Source: a bacterium (GTDB lineage Bacteria; Moduliflexota; Moduliflexia; Moduliflexales; JAUQPW01). From it: DNA of 54,634 nt. Position numbers and translations under genes: made by a program. Shown here piece by piece: positions 26,631 through 35,542 of this stretch. The notes under the pieces are model-generated. The model searched no databases and had not been told where the DNA came from. It worked only from the letters and a program-made list of their open reading frames with translations. The DNA lies in NCBI GenBank assembly GCA_030550175.1, contig JAUQPW010000026.1, positions 1 to 54,634 of the forward strand, written 5' to 3'. Numbering within the stretch: the stretch's first letter is position 1; each line of letters starts with the position of its first letter.

Positions 26631-27239
26631 ATGCCTTTAAGATTATGCCCCCACAGACTGCTATTTTTCTATCGAGATGGCACTTTAATTCGCAATGAAC
26701 ATATGGTTTTGTCCGAATCGGACATCCAGGCAGTCATTGAGGTGCTTTTAGATGCCTATTATCACCATCGTACGATATTCATTATGGGTAATAGCGGGAG
26801 TGCCTCCACCGCCTCTCACTTTACCTGTGATCTCAGTAAAGGAACCATTTTACCCGGGCGTCCTCGCTTCCGTGTGATCGCTCTCACAGATAATATTCCC
26901 TTAATGACCGCTTGGGCCAACGATTTAACCTATCAAAATATCTTTGCAGAACAGCTTATCAGCCTGGCAAAACCTAAGGATATTGTGATTGCCACCAGTG
27001 GAAGTGGTAATTCGGCCAATGTGATAAAAGCTTTGAAACGGGCTCATGAACTGGATACTGTTACCGTTGGTTTTGACGGGGGTTCTGTCAAGGACCTGGT
27101 AGATTATTGTGTTCATGTTAAGAGTTTTTGTATCCAACAGGTAGAGGACGCACATATGATCTTGCAACACTTGGTTTGTACTACCCTGCGAGATCTCATA
27201 AGAGTAAACGGTAAATACTTCACCGTGAATTCTTACTAG
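26631..27239 (+). CDS. Sedoheptulose-7-phosphate isomerase-like SIS-domain protein (GmhA type)
   Basis: SIS-domain sugar-phosphate isomerase of the GmhA group, which makes heptose phosphate for lipopolysaccharide or capsule. IFIMGNSGSASTASHFTCDL is the signature phosphosugar-binding loop, followed by VIALTDNIPLMTAWANDLTY, VIATSGSGNSANVIKAL and EDAHMILQHLVCTTLRD. The first 24 residues include FFYRDGTLIRNEH, which looks like the opening of a HAD phosphatase (GmhB-like) rather than GmhA, suggesting the start of a lost neighbour was fused on. A start at Met25 (26703) is possible. No clear ribosome binding site. Confidence 0.8.
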   Translation: MPLRLCPHRLLFFYRDGTLIRNEHMVLSESDIQAVIEVLLDAYYHHRTIFIMGNSGSASTASHFTCDLSKGTILPGRPRFRVIALTDNIPLMTAWANDLTYQNIFAEQLISLAKPKDIVIATSGSGNSANVIKALKRAHELDTVTVGFDGGSVKDLVDYCVHVKSFCIQQVEDAHMILQHLVCTTLRDLIRVNGKYFTVNSY

Positions 27240-27251
27240 TTACCGAGAATT

Positions 27252-27422
27252 ATGAAGGACAAACCCCTGGTCTCTTTAATCTTACCAACCTACCATCGAA
27301 CAGATTTATTGACTCACAGAATTTGTTCGATTCAAAGGCAAACGTGTTCTGCAGTTATACATAAACAAGCTTTCGCATCCCTCCATCATAACGGTTTACC
27401 TCTCTTTGTATATCAAAATTGA
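27252..27422 (+). pseudogene. Truncated family 2 glycosyltransferase (GT2)
   Basis: An ATG 12 bases after the isomerase gene opens with KPLVSLILPTYHRTDLL, the typical start of GT2 enzymes, and SIQRQT, then loses similarity and stops after 56 codons. A GT2 enzyme needs about 230 residues or more, so this is a remnant. The break lies near a cluster of GC-rich palindromes. Confidence 0.6.
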
Positions 27423-27454
27423 CAGAGCCTTCCGTACTACTCTCACCCCCTTAT

Positions 27455-27607
27455 CTCCTCTCCCGAAGCTTCGGGAGAGGAGAGCCGGTGGATCTCCAGG
27501 TCAGCTTCCCAGATAACCCCTCTCCCAGGCTGTGGGATAATAGGGGAGCCAACGGATTTCCGGACCAATTTCCCCCGTGCCCCCTCTCCCGAAGCTTCGG
27601 GAGAGGG
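27455..27607. repeat. Tandem GC-rich palindromic repeat units
   Basis: Three units of about 60 bases. The first (27455-27482) and third (27582-27607) are perfect palindromes centred on GAAGCTTC with CTCTCCC/GGGAGAG arms. The middle one (27517-27546) is degenerate. Tails such as GCCGGTGGATCTCCAGGTCA and GCCAACGGATTTCCGGACCA are related to each other and to the copy at 19959. Confidence 0.8.
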
Positions 27608-27694
27608 ACCGGGGGAGAGGGCTACTTAGTAGTACACTTTTGTCTTTAATACTTATGTTGACGATTTCATAACCTTCTTCCGGCAAGGAATAGA

Positions 27695-27755
27695 TCGAAA
27701 GTCTAAAGCCCAAAGTTGAAAGACTCCAAACTTTAGAATCTGGACTTTAGGCATT
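27695..27755. repeat. 7-bp-word repeat (AAAGTCT/GGACTTTA type)
   Basis: GAAAGTC, TAAAGCC, CAAAGTT, GAAAGAC step by seven. CTTTAGAA, TCTGGAC, TTTAGGC form the right arm, an approximate reverse complement. Confidence 0.7.
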
Positions 27756-27775
27756 GGATTTTTGTTAGTGGTTAA

Positions 27776-28310
<535 letters not shown>

Positions 28311-28352
28311 ATTGTGTTATGAATGCCCGATTACAAAACAAGGAGAAGAGCC

Positions 28353-30314
28353 ATGCCAGGGGAAGAGACCAAAACCGTTAGATTGATGGGTAATAGAGAA
28401 CGACATAGACGACTTCCCATAGGAGCGGAAGTATTATCAGAAGGAGGGGTTCATTTCAGGGTTTGGGCTCCCCGTTGCCGGAAGGTGGAGGTCGTCCTGG
28501 AAGGAGGTCCTGGGTACCGACCTGACAGGGTTTTCTCTCTTGAGTTAGAGCCTGAGGCATCCGGCTATTTTTCAGGACGGATTCCCGAGGCGGGGGATGG
28601 GACACTTTATCGTTATCGACTCGATGGAAGAGATCCCTTATATCCAGATCCGGCTTCTCGTTTTCAACCCGAAGGGCCCCACGGCCCCTCTCAGGTGATT
28701 AACCCTGGGGGGTTTCCATGGACGGATAAAGAATGGCAAGGTATTCGTCTTGAGGGGCAGGTCATCTACGAAATGCATATAGGAACTTTTACCCGGGAAG
28801 GAACCTGGGAGGCTGCAAGTCGTGAATTACCGGAATTAGCAGCTTTCGGTATTACCGTACTGGAAATCATGCCTATTGCAGAATTTCCAGGACGCTTTGG
28901 TTGGGGTTATGATGGGGTAGATCTGTTTGCACCGTTCCACCTCTATGGAAAACCGGACGACCTTCGCCGTTTTATCGACCGTGCCCATGCCGTTGGAATT
29001 GGGGTCATCCTGGATGTGGTTTACAATCATCTGGGACCCGATGGAAACTATTTGGGTCAGTTCTCTAAAGATTATTTCACCGACCGTTATAAGACCGAGT
29101 GGGGGGAAGCCATCAACTTTGATGATGAGAATTCCGGTCCTGTACGAGAGTTTTTCCTTGCCAATGCGGCTTATTGGATCGATGAGTTTCACTTTGATGG
29201 ATTACGGCTGGATGCAACCCAAAACATATATGACACATCGCCCGATCACATCCTCGCTGCCATAACCCGGCGGGTTCGAGAAGCCGCTCGAGGCCGCTCA
29301 ACACTTGTCATCGGAGAGAATGAACCTCAGCAAGTAAAGCTTCTACGACCCCCGGAACAAGGCGGTTATGGGATAGACGCCCTATGGAATGATGACTTCC
29401 ACCACACTGCTATGGTAGCCATGACCGGACACAACGAGGCTTATTATACCGACTACCTGGGTACACCCCAGGAGTTTATCTCCGCCGTTAAATGGGGTTT
29501 CCTTTATCAAGGTCAACTCTATTCCTGGCATAAAAAACGTCGAGGGACTCCAACTTTTGGATTAAAACCGGCTGCCTTCATTACCTTTATCCAAAACCAT
29601 GATCAAATAGCGAGCTCGGGGCGCGGTCTCCGTTGCCATCATCTGACCAGTCCAGGTCGCTATAAGGCCATGACGGCCCTTATGCTCCTGGGGCCGGGGA
29701 CCCCTATGCTTTTTCAAGGCCAGGAGTTCGCTGCATCGAGTCCATTTTTCTATTTTGCAGATCATAAAGAAGAGCTTGCCAGACTTGTTTGTAAAGGTCG
29801 TGGAGAGTTTCTTAAACAGTTCCGAAGTCTGGCTCTTCCCGAGGTACAGGCTTGTCTTCCCGATCCTGCCAGTCCTGAAACCTTTGAGCGCTCGAAGCTA
29901 AATCTATCCGAACGTCAAAGCCATGCCGAGATGTATGCCTTACATCGGGATCTTTTGAAGCTTCGTCATCGGGATCCGGTCTTTAAAGCCCAACGTAAGG
30001 GAGGTGTAGATGGCGCTGTACTGGGAGCCCAAACCTTTGTCCTGCGCTTCTTTGGAGATCATGGAGATGACCGGCTTTTATTGGTTAATCTGGGTCGAGA
30101 CCTGCATTTTGATCCGGCTCCAGAGCCTCTGTTAGCCCCTCCGGAGGGCATGCTTTGGGAGATTCTGTGGTCTAGCGAGGATCTTCGTTACGGAGGAAAT
30201 GGTACTGCACCCCTGGATACGGAAGAAAACTGGCGGATTCCCGGGGAAGCTGCCGTTGTTCTGGCTCCAAAAGCGAAAACATCCTCTGAAAATGAAGAGA
30301 AATCCGGAAGCTAG
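28353..30314 (+). CDS. treZ: Malto-oligosyltrehalose trehalohydrolase
   Basis: GH13 enzyme that releases trehalose from maltooligosyl-trehalose made by TreY. An N-terminal CBM48-like domain (VHFRVWAPRCRKVEVVL) precedes the TIM barrel. The catalytic nucleophile Asp is in FDGLRLDATQN (about residue 286), the acid/base Glu in GENEP (about 321), and the third Asp in IQNHDQIA. GWGYDGVDLFAPFHLYG and LLGPGTPMLFQGQEF are typical. I chose the ATG at 28353, which has AAGGAGA upstream, over the open frame from 28323. No treY or treS is in the window; the next gene is a debranching enzyme. Confidence 0.93.
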   Translation: MPGEETKTVRLMGNRERHRRLPIGAEVLSEGGVHFRVWAPRCRKVEVVLEGGPGYRPDRVFSLELEPEASGYFSGRIPEAGDGTLYRYRLDGRDPLYPDPASRFQPEGPHGPSQVINPGGFPWTDKEWQGIRLEGQVIYEMHIGTFTREGTWEAASRELPELAAFGITVLEIMPIAEFPGRFGWGYDGVDLFAPFHLYGKPDDLRRFIDRAHAVGIGVILDVVYNHLGPDGNYLGQFSKDYFTDRYKTEWGEAINFDDENSGPVREFFLANAAYWIDEFHFDGLRLDATQNIYDTSPDHILAAITRRVREAARGRSTLVIGENEPQQVKLLRPPEQGGYGIDALWNDDFHHTAMVAMTGHNEAYYTDYLGTPQEFISAVKWGFLYQGQLYSWHKKRRGTPTFGLKPAAFITFIQNHDQIASSGRGLRCHHLTSPGRYKAMTALMLLGPGTPMLFQGQEFAASSPFFYFADHKEELARLVCKGRGEFLKQFRSLALPEVQACLPDPASPETFERSKLNLSERQSHAEMYALHRDLLKLRHRDPVFKAQRKGGVDGAVLGAQTFVLRFFGDHGDDRLLLVNLGRDLHFDPAPEPLLAPPEGMLWEILWSSEDLRYGGNGTAPLDTEENWRIPGEAAVVLAPKAKTSSENEEKSGS

Positions 30315-30380
30315 AAGTTAAACATCAGAATTTTGACTGACGTGAAACTTCTGGCACTTGAGTTCTACCTTTTGACTCCC
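30311..30380. repeat. 7-bp-word repeat (TAGAAGT/ACTTCTA type) upstream of the debranching-enzyme gene
   Basis: TAGAAGT, TAAACAT, CAGAATT form the left part; TGAAACT, TCTGGCA, CTTGAGT, TCTACCT, TTTGACT form the right part, stepping by seven. It abuts the treZ stop and the next ATG. Confidence 0.75.
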
Positions 30381-30384
30381 GATT

Positions 30385-32424
30385 ATGGAGAATTTAATTC
30401 TTAAAATACCGTGGTTCGGATCCGGTAATGCCGATCCAGAATTTCTCTTAACCCGTGAATGGTTGGTAACTAATGGACTTGGTGGTTATGCTTCAGGTAC
30501 CCTGGCCGGGGCTATTACCCGACGTTACCATGGACTGCTGATAGCCGCACTTCCCGCTCCCCTTGGACGGAGAGTTATGCTAAGCCACCTGTCGGAGTTA
30601 GTCAGGCTTCCAGACGGAACTGTCATCCGAATCAGTGGTGAGGAACAACTCGATGGGGTGTTAGAATTGCATGGAATGGAATATTTAACGGAGTTCCGAC
30701 TCGATGCAGGTTTGCCCGTCTGGCGCTATGAAGTCGGAGGATTTGTGATCGAAAAGCGGATTTTCCTCCCCCACATGCAGAATACAGTGTACATCCATTA
30801 TTGTTTGATTTCTGGAGACGGTACTATTCGGCTAAAGCTTCGTCCATCGGTTCATTTCCGTTCTCACGATGCCCCGGTCAGTGAGCTGCATGCAGAACCT
30901 TATACCTTAACGGCTGTGGAAGATCGCTATGAATTAGCTGAAAATGCCCAGACTCCTCCGCTACGGATGAAATTATATGGTCAGAGGGGGGCCTTTACCC
31001 TGGATGGGAAAAAACTTCAGAATATTTTCTATCGTGTCGAAGCCCGCCGGGGGTATCAAGCTACGGGGGATCTCTGGAGTCCGGGTTATTTTCGGGTTGA
31101 TTTAACTAAAGACCAGCCGGCGACTTTGGTTGCTTCAACCGGGGCCTGGGAAACCATCTTTGCCCTTAAACCCGAAGAAGCCCTCGAGACCGAATATGAA
31201 CGTCGACAGCGACTGATTTCCATGGCCCATCCCAAAGCCCAAACAGGTGTGGCTGGGGAGCTTGTCTTCGCAGCCGATCAATTTATCATTACCCCCGCCG
31301 GCCGAATTGAAGACGCTGCACGTGCCCGTGCCTCTGGGGATGAAGTACGCACTATCATTGCCGGTTATCATTGGTTTACAGATTGGGGGCGAGATACCAT
31401 GATCAGTCTGGAGGGATTGACCTTAACAACCGGACGTCACCTGGAAGCCGGCTACATCCTTCGTACCTTCTCCCACTATATTCGAGATGGGCTCCTCCCG
31501 AACTTATTCCCCGAGGGAGAGAAAGAAGGCCTCTATCATACTGCCGATGCTACCCTTTGGTTTTTCCATGCCCTGGATCGCTACCTTGAGGTCACCAACG
31601 ATTACAAGACCCTTACACTCATCCTTCCTAAACTTCTCGATATTGTTGAACACCATCTTCGGGGTACCCGGTTTGGAATTCATGTCGACCCCAAAGATGG
31701 GCTTCTTTCTCAAGGGCAGGAAGGATATCAACTGACCTGGATGGATGCCAAGGTAGGAGATTGGGTCGTAACCCCTCGTCGGGGTAAGGCAGTGGAAATC
31801 AATGCCCTTTGGTACAATGCCCTACGTCTTTTAGAAGAATGGACCCGCAAAGGACTCGGAGAGGAAGTTGCCCACCCTCTGGCTCAACATGCCGAACAAG
31901 CCTATCACTCCTTCAACCAACGCTTCTGGTATGAAAAAGGAGGATATCTCTATGATGTGGTGGATGGGGAACAGGGCGACGATCCGGCTTGCCGGCCCAA
32001 TCAGATATTTGCCATTTCGCTTCGCCATCCCATTCTCGATCCGGCAAAATGGAAGCCCGTCCTGGAGGTGGTACGGGAACGTTTGCTAACCCCGGTAGGA
32101 CTTCGTTCCCTCGCTCCGGACTATCCAGATTACAAACCGACCTATGAGGGGGACCTTCGTGCCAGGGATGCCGCCTATCACCAGGGAACTGTTTGGGCCT
32201 GGTTGATCGGGCCCTTTGTGGATGCATGGCTGAAGGTGTATCCCGAAGATCGCGTAGAAGCCCGACGTTTTCTTGAAGGATTTGTTCCCCATTTAAGTGA
32301 AGCCTGTATCGGCTCCATTAGCGAGATCTTCGATGCAGAACCTCCCTTCACCCCCCGAGGATGTGTGGCTCAGGCCTGGAGTGTAGCCGAAGTACTCAGG
32401 TGCTGGGTGAAGACAGCAGAATAG
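30385..32424 (+). CDS. Glycogen debranching enzyme (amylo-alpha-1,6-glucosidase family)
   Basis: Removes alpha-1,6 branches from glycogen or maltooligosaccharides. The N-terminal domain reads LVTNGLGGYASGTLAGAITR and YHGLLIAALPAPLGRRVMLS. The C-terminal (alpha/alpha)6 domain contains GYHWFTDWGRDTMISLEGL, LPNLFPEGEKEGLYHTADA, WMDAKVGDWVVTPRRGKAVE and YHQGTVWAWLIGPFVDAW. At 679 residues it is complete. It follows treZ on the same strand, and together they process storage polysaccharide to glucose and trehalose. The start follows a 7-bp-word element and lacks a ribosome binding site. Confidence 0.92.
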   Translation: MENLILKIPWFGSGNADPEFLLTREWLVTNGLGGYASGTLAGAITRRYHGLLIAALPAPLGRRVMLSHLSELVRLPDGTVIRISGEEQLDGVLELHGMEYLTEFRLDAGLPVWRYEVGGFVIEKRIFLPHMQNTVYIHYCLISGDGTIRLKLRPSVHFRSHDAPVSELHAEPYTLTAVEDRYELAENAQTPPLRMKLYGQRGAFTLDGKKLQNIFYRVEARRGYQATGDLWSPGYFRVDLTKDQPATLVASTGAWETIFALKPEEALETEYERRQRLISMAHPKAQTGVAGELVFAADQFIITPAGRIEDAARARASGDEVRTIIAGYHWFTDWGRDTMISLEGLTLTTGRHLEAGYILRTFSHYIRDGLLPNLFPEGEKEGLYHTADATLWFFHALDRYLEVTNDYKTLTLILPKLLDIVEHHLRGTRFGIHVDPKDGLLSQGQEGYQLTWMDAKVGDWVVTPRRGKAVEINALWYNALRLLEEWTRKGLGEEVAHPLAQHAEQAYHSFNQRFWYEKGGYLYDVVDGEQGDDPACRPNQIFAISLRHPILDPAKWKPVLEVVRERLLTPVGLRSLAPDYPDYKPTYEGDLRARDAAYHQGTVWAWLIGPFVDAWLKVYPEDRVEARRFLEGFVPHLSEACIGSISEIFDAEPPFTPRGCVAQAWSVAEVLRCWVKTAE

Positions 32425-32481
32425 CCTTGAGTCTGTAAGATTAGGGGATCATTCCAGTAGCTCAAACGCCTCGTTTGATGG

Positions 32482-32826
32482 TTAGAGTTCTACGATTATG
32501 TCCAGTTGCCCATCGACCTTGAGAACCTTCACAGCAACGCTATGGTCAGAAGTACGAACAAATCTTAAATCGACGGAAGCCTGACCAATTCTCAATCAAC
32601 GAACCTCGATCTGATGAATAAAATCCGGAAGTATAGGACGTACAATTCGGAGTCGATGATCAAATGCTTCCGGCATTAAACCCAAAGAGCTCTCAAGTAA
32701 GTAGGGGACGGTTCCGGCCGCCCAAGCCTGGGGATGGCAAGCAACAGGGTAACGGACCGGAAGCTCATAGTCTTTACGGTGAAAACCTGCAAAAAGTTCG
32801 GGTAATCGATAATTTTTAAAATGCAT
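32482..32826 (-). pseudogene. C-terminal remnant of a second glycogen-debranching-type enzyme
   Basis: The minus strand encodes YRLPELFAGFHRKDYELPVR, YPVACHPQAWAAGTVPYLL and RIVRPILPDFIHQIEVR, then an in-frame TGA (32598-32596), then LRIGQASVDLRFVR to a TAA at 32482. This is the C-terminus of a GDE-type amylo-alpha-1,6-glucosidase; everything before it is missing. It faces the intact debranching gene at 30385-32424, to which it is related only at family level. Confidence 0.7.
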
Positions 32827-33418
32827 GGCATCTCAATTCAATTAGGGAATACCTTTTCAACTGGAAAAGGTAGAAAAATGTTAAAAGCTCACTCAAAAGC
32901 AGATTTCATAGGAGTTTTTCCTTTTAACTAATTAACATCCCCTTTAAGTTTTGGACTTTGCCTTTTATGTAAAGTAGCGTAGGAAGCCCCTGCGATTCCG
33001 AGTCCGGCTAGGGCGATCCAACCCCGCTGGATTCCCTTTGAAAACTCAAATTCGGATAAACTTTTATTTTTATAACATATATTAAGACAATATTTCTGCC
33101 GTTATGTAGTTATTTTTCATTTTAAATATTGAATAGAAAAAATATGAGTCACAGTATAACTTTGCGGGGAAGGGAATTTTGATCAGAACGTTTCTTCCCC
33201 TGCGAGGCGGGGGAAGGTCAAGAGGGGGCCTTAACTTAACCCCATTGAGGTTTTATTTTGGAAAAAAAATGATGATCCAACCATTAAATAATCCTTCGTT
33301 ACCGTGTCTATACCCATAGAGAAAAAAATAAGACCTCCCTCTAATGCTTCCGGAATCCTTAGCGGGAATTCAAAGGAGATTATGAAGGGTGGTAATCCTT
33401 TAGCCTAAGGAGGTATTT
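32827..33418. other. Gap with a short membrane-protein-like fragment
   Basis: No complete gene. The minus strand at about 33040-32928 encodes SKGIQRGWIALAGLGIAGA and SYATLHKRQSP ending in TAG, with no start codon, so it may be another gene remnant. 33180-33240 is G+C-rich with CCCCTGCGAGGCGGGGGAAG, resembling the palindromic repeat family. The region near 33060-33150 is A+T-rich. Confidence 0.35.
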
Positions 33419-35329
33419 ATGCGCTACCTATATGGAATACTGACTATGATAATCCTTCTAAGCAGCACACTTTCCCACGCGGGAACTGTGGATCCGGCCC
33501 TAGTTGGAAGCTGGCTTACCAGCAAAGATGACCAGGCCGTAGGAACAAAGGTTCGTATTCTCTGGGTTATTCGTCCAACCGGTGAGGCGTCCCTTAACTT
33601 TGTCACCGAAGAGATCGGGTTCCTCATTACAAACCCAGAAAGTTGGGCGGTAAGGACTCCCAATAAGCCTTGGGATCTTGCCCATGGTAAATACGTTGTG
33701 AAGAGTGCCCATGCCTTTTCGACCCAGGAAGCTGGATCCCCCTATGATGAAATTCAGTGGACCCGGGTCCCGTCCGGAACGCGACCGTCGGGGATAGATC
33801 CTATTTTTTTAGATAAGGTTTTAGCCGCTCCTCAAGAGGGACTCCCGCAAAATCCGTTAAATTCGGCTCTGGTTGGTCTCTGGCAGGCAAGTGTGGTAAA
33901 GGACGGTATTCCGTTGACCCTGGTTTGGCGGATCAGTCCAAATGGCCATTCGATTCGTGTCATTTCGAGTGCAGAAATTAAGGCCCGCGTGGAAGCCGAC
34001 AACGGGCAGTTGAAGATAATACCGACCGATGGACCGGCTACAGAAGTTACCTATCAAATCCTTCATACCAATATGTTGGAGATGACCGATAAGGAGGGCA
34101 CTATACTGTGGGTCCGTGTGGGTAAGAAAGATTCCTCAAAGTTACAACCTTCTGAGACCACTTCGGCCATTGTCAGTCCGGTTGAGCCGGCAGTGGCGGG
34201 TACTTGGGAACTCAAGGTACCCAATGCAAGCGGTGTGGCGCGCTGGATATGGGAGATCCGATCTGATGGTACTTACAACTTCCGAAGTGAAGGACCCGGT
34301 TCCCCGGCCCCCCATAGTGGAAGTATTACGATCAAGGATGGACATTGGAGTTTAAAGTCAACCGGTGGCTATACAGACGAGGGTACTTATCAATTGCCGG
34401 ATACAAACACGCTGATAGCCACGGGTAATCTCGGCACGGGTGTGTGGCGACGGAGTAGTCCTATACAGACGGACATAAGGGAGCCGGATAGAGACGACAG
34501 ATCCTTGTCGTCCCCATCGAAACCACGGATGGGGCAGCCGACCATGCCTGAAAGGAGATCCACTTCCGACGCGATTCAAACCCAGTCCTCGACACTCCTA
34601 AATACTGAGGCAACCACCCGTGCCCGCACGCTCTTTGAGCAGGGCAAGGAACTCTATCTGGCCGGGGACTATGCAGCAGCCGCACAACGGTTCCTGGAAG
34701 CGGCAAAACTGGGTTACGATCAGGCCCAGCTACAGGTAGGGTATCAGTATGAGTATGGGGAAGGGGTCCCCCAGAATTACACCGAAGCAGCTCGATGGTA
34801 TCAACTCTCGGCCCGTCAGGGTAACGCTACGGCACAGAGCAACCTGGGTGCCCTTTACGAAGATGGCAAGGGGGTACCTGAGGATTGGATGACTGCCGCG
34901 TACTGGTATGCCTTGAGTGCCAGGCAAGGCTATGACCTGGGTGAATTCCGCTTAGGACGCGCTTACGAGTATGGTATGGGGGTTCCCCAGGATCGTAACA
35001 CCGCCATCTTCTGGTACGATAAAGCCGCGGCACACGGCCACGCCCAGGCAGCCTATATGGCCAGGCACCTGCGACAAATCCTGAGCGTTACCTTCCGTAC
35101 GGAAGAGGAACGGCAACTCATCGGGTTTCGCACCTATCGAGATCCCAAAGGCAGGGTATTCCGAAACGAAGCTGAGCGCTTCAGCTATTTGATGGGTGAG
35201 CGGCAGGCCAATGACGCTGCAGACGCCTGGCTCGACTATGATAGCAGAAAAGATGAGTACGATCGTTGTCGGAACGCGGGTCGAAGTGGTTGTATCGAGC
35301 CAATGCCCCCCGCTTTCCCCAGGCCGTAA
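33419..35329 (+). CDS. Secreted protein with three lipocalin-like modules and Sel1 repeats
   Basis: Signal peptide MRYLYGILTMIILLSSTLSH (cut near AGT), then three related modules starting PALVGSWLTSKDDQA, SALVGLWQASVVKDG and PAVAGTWELKVPNAS (about residues 24-125, 143-240 and 260-345). A Ser/Pro/Arg-rich linker follows, then four Sel1/TPR-like helical repeats (about 405-550; YEYGEGVPQNYTEAARWY, YEDGKGVPEDWMTAAYWY, YEYGMGVPQDRNTAIFWY). AAGGAGG lies six bases before the ATG. Sel1 proteins scaffold protein complexes. I do not know a family with this whole architecture; function unknown, likely periplasmic. Confidence 0.8.
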   Translation: MRYLYGILTMIILLSSTLSHAGTVDPALVGSWLTSKDDQAVGTKVRILWVIRPTGEASLNFVTEEIGFLITNPESWAVRTPNKPWDLAHGKYVVKSAHAFSTQEAGSPYDEIQWTRVPSGTRPSGIDPIFLDKVLAAPQEGLPQNPLNSALVGLWQASVVKDGIPLTLVWRISPNGHSIRVISSAEIKARVEADNGQLKIIPTDGPATEVTYQILHTNMLEMTDKEGTILWVRVGKKDSSKLQPSETTSAIVSPVEPAVAGTWELKVPNASGVARWIWEIRSDGTYNFRSEGPGSPAPHSGSITIKDGHWSLKSTGGYTDEGTYQLPDTNTLIATGNLGTGVWRRSSPIQTDIREPDRDDRSLSSPSKPRMGQPTMPERRSTSDAIQTQSSTLLNTEATTRARTLFEQGKELYLAGDYAAAAQRFLEAAKLGYDQAQLQVGYQYEYGEGVPQNYTEAARWYQLSARQGNATAQSNLGALYEDGKGVPEDWMTAAYWYALSARQGYDLGEFRLGRAYEYGMGVPQDRNTAIFWYDKAAAHGHAQAAYMARHLRQILSVTFRTEEERQLIGFRTYRDPKGRVFRNEAERFSYLMGERQANDAADAWLDYDSRKDEYDRCRNAGRSGCIEPMPPAFPRP

Positions 35330-35405
35330 TCCCTGGGAGGAAAGAGAATTTCTACTTATGCCAAATCTGCTTAAACACTCTGCCAGGTCATCTGGACTAA
35401 GAAAA

Positions 35406-35457
35406 AAGTACTCGGCATTCAGTACTTAGTACTCTTAAATCAGTACTATTAAAAAGG
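35406..35457. repeat. 7-bp-word repeat (AGTACTT type)
   Basis: AGTACTC, GGCATTC, AGTACTT, AGTACTC, TTAAATC, AGTACTA run in seven-base register. The word AGTACTT is nearly self-complementary, so this copy can fold without separate arms. Confidence 0.7.
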
Positions 35458-35490
35458 ATCTATAAGTCAGTAAGGTCGGCTACTGGAGAT

Positions 35491-35533
35491 AGAACGACTG
35501 TAGAGCCTAGGTTATATCTCTTACAGTCGTTCT
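35491..35533. terminator. Hairpin between convergent genes
   Basis: AGAACGACTGTA (35491-35502) and TACAGTCGTTCT (35522-35533) form a perfect 12-bp stem. It lies just past the stop of the divergent cis-prenyltransferase gene on the minus strand. No T-run follows. Confidence 0.5.
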
Positions 35534-35542
35534 CAAAGGAAA

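Noticed and set aside
27419..27649. Short frames on both strands over the palindrome cluster
   Set aside because: Both are made of palindromic repeat sequence with Pro/Ser/Arg-rich translation, as expected from repeats read in any frame.
32482..32826. TGA in the debranching-enzyme remnant as selenocysteine
   Set aside because: The gene also lacks its N-terminus, no selenocysteine is known at this place in the family, and TGA is an ordinary stop in other genes here.
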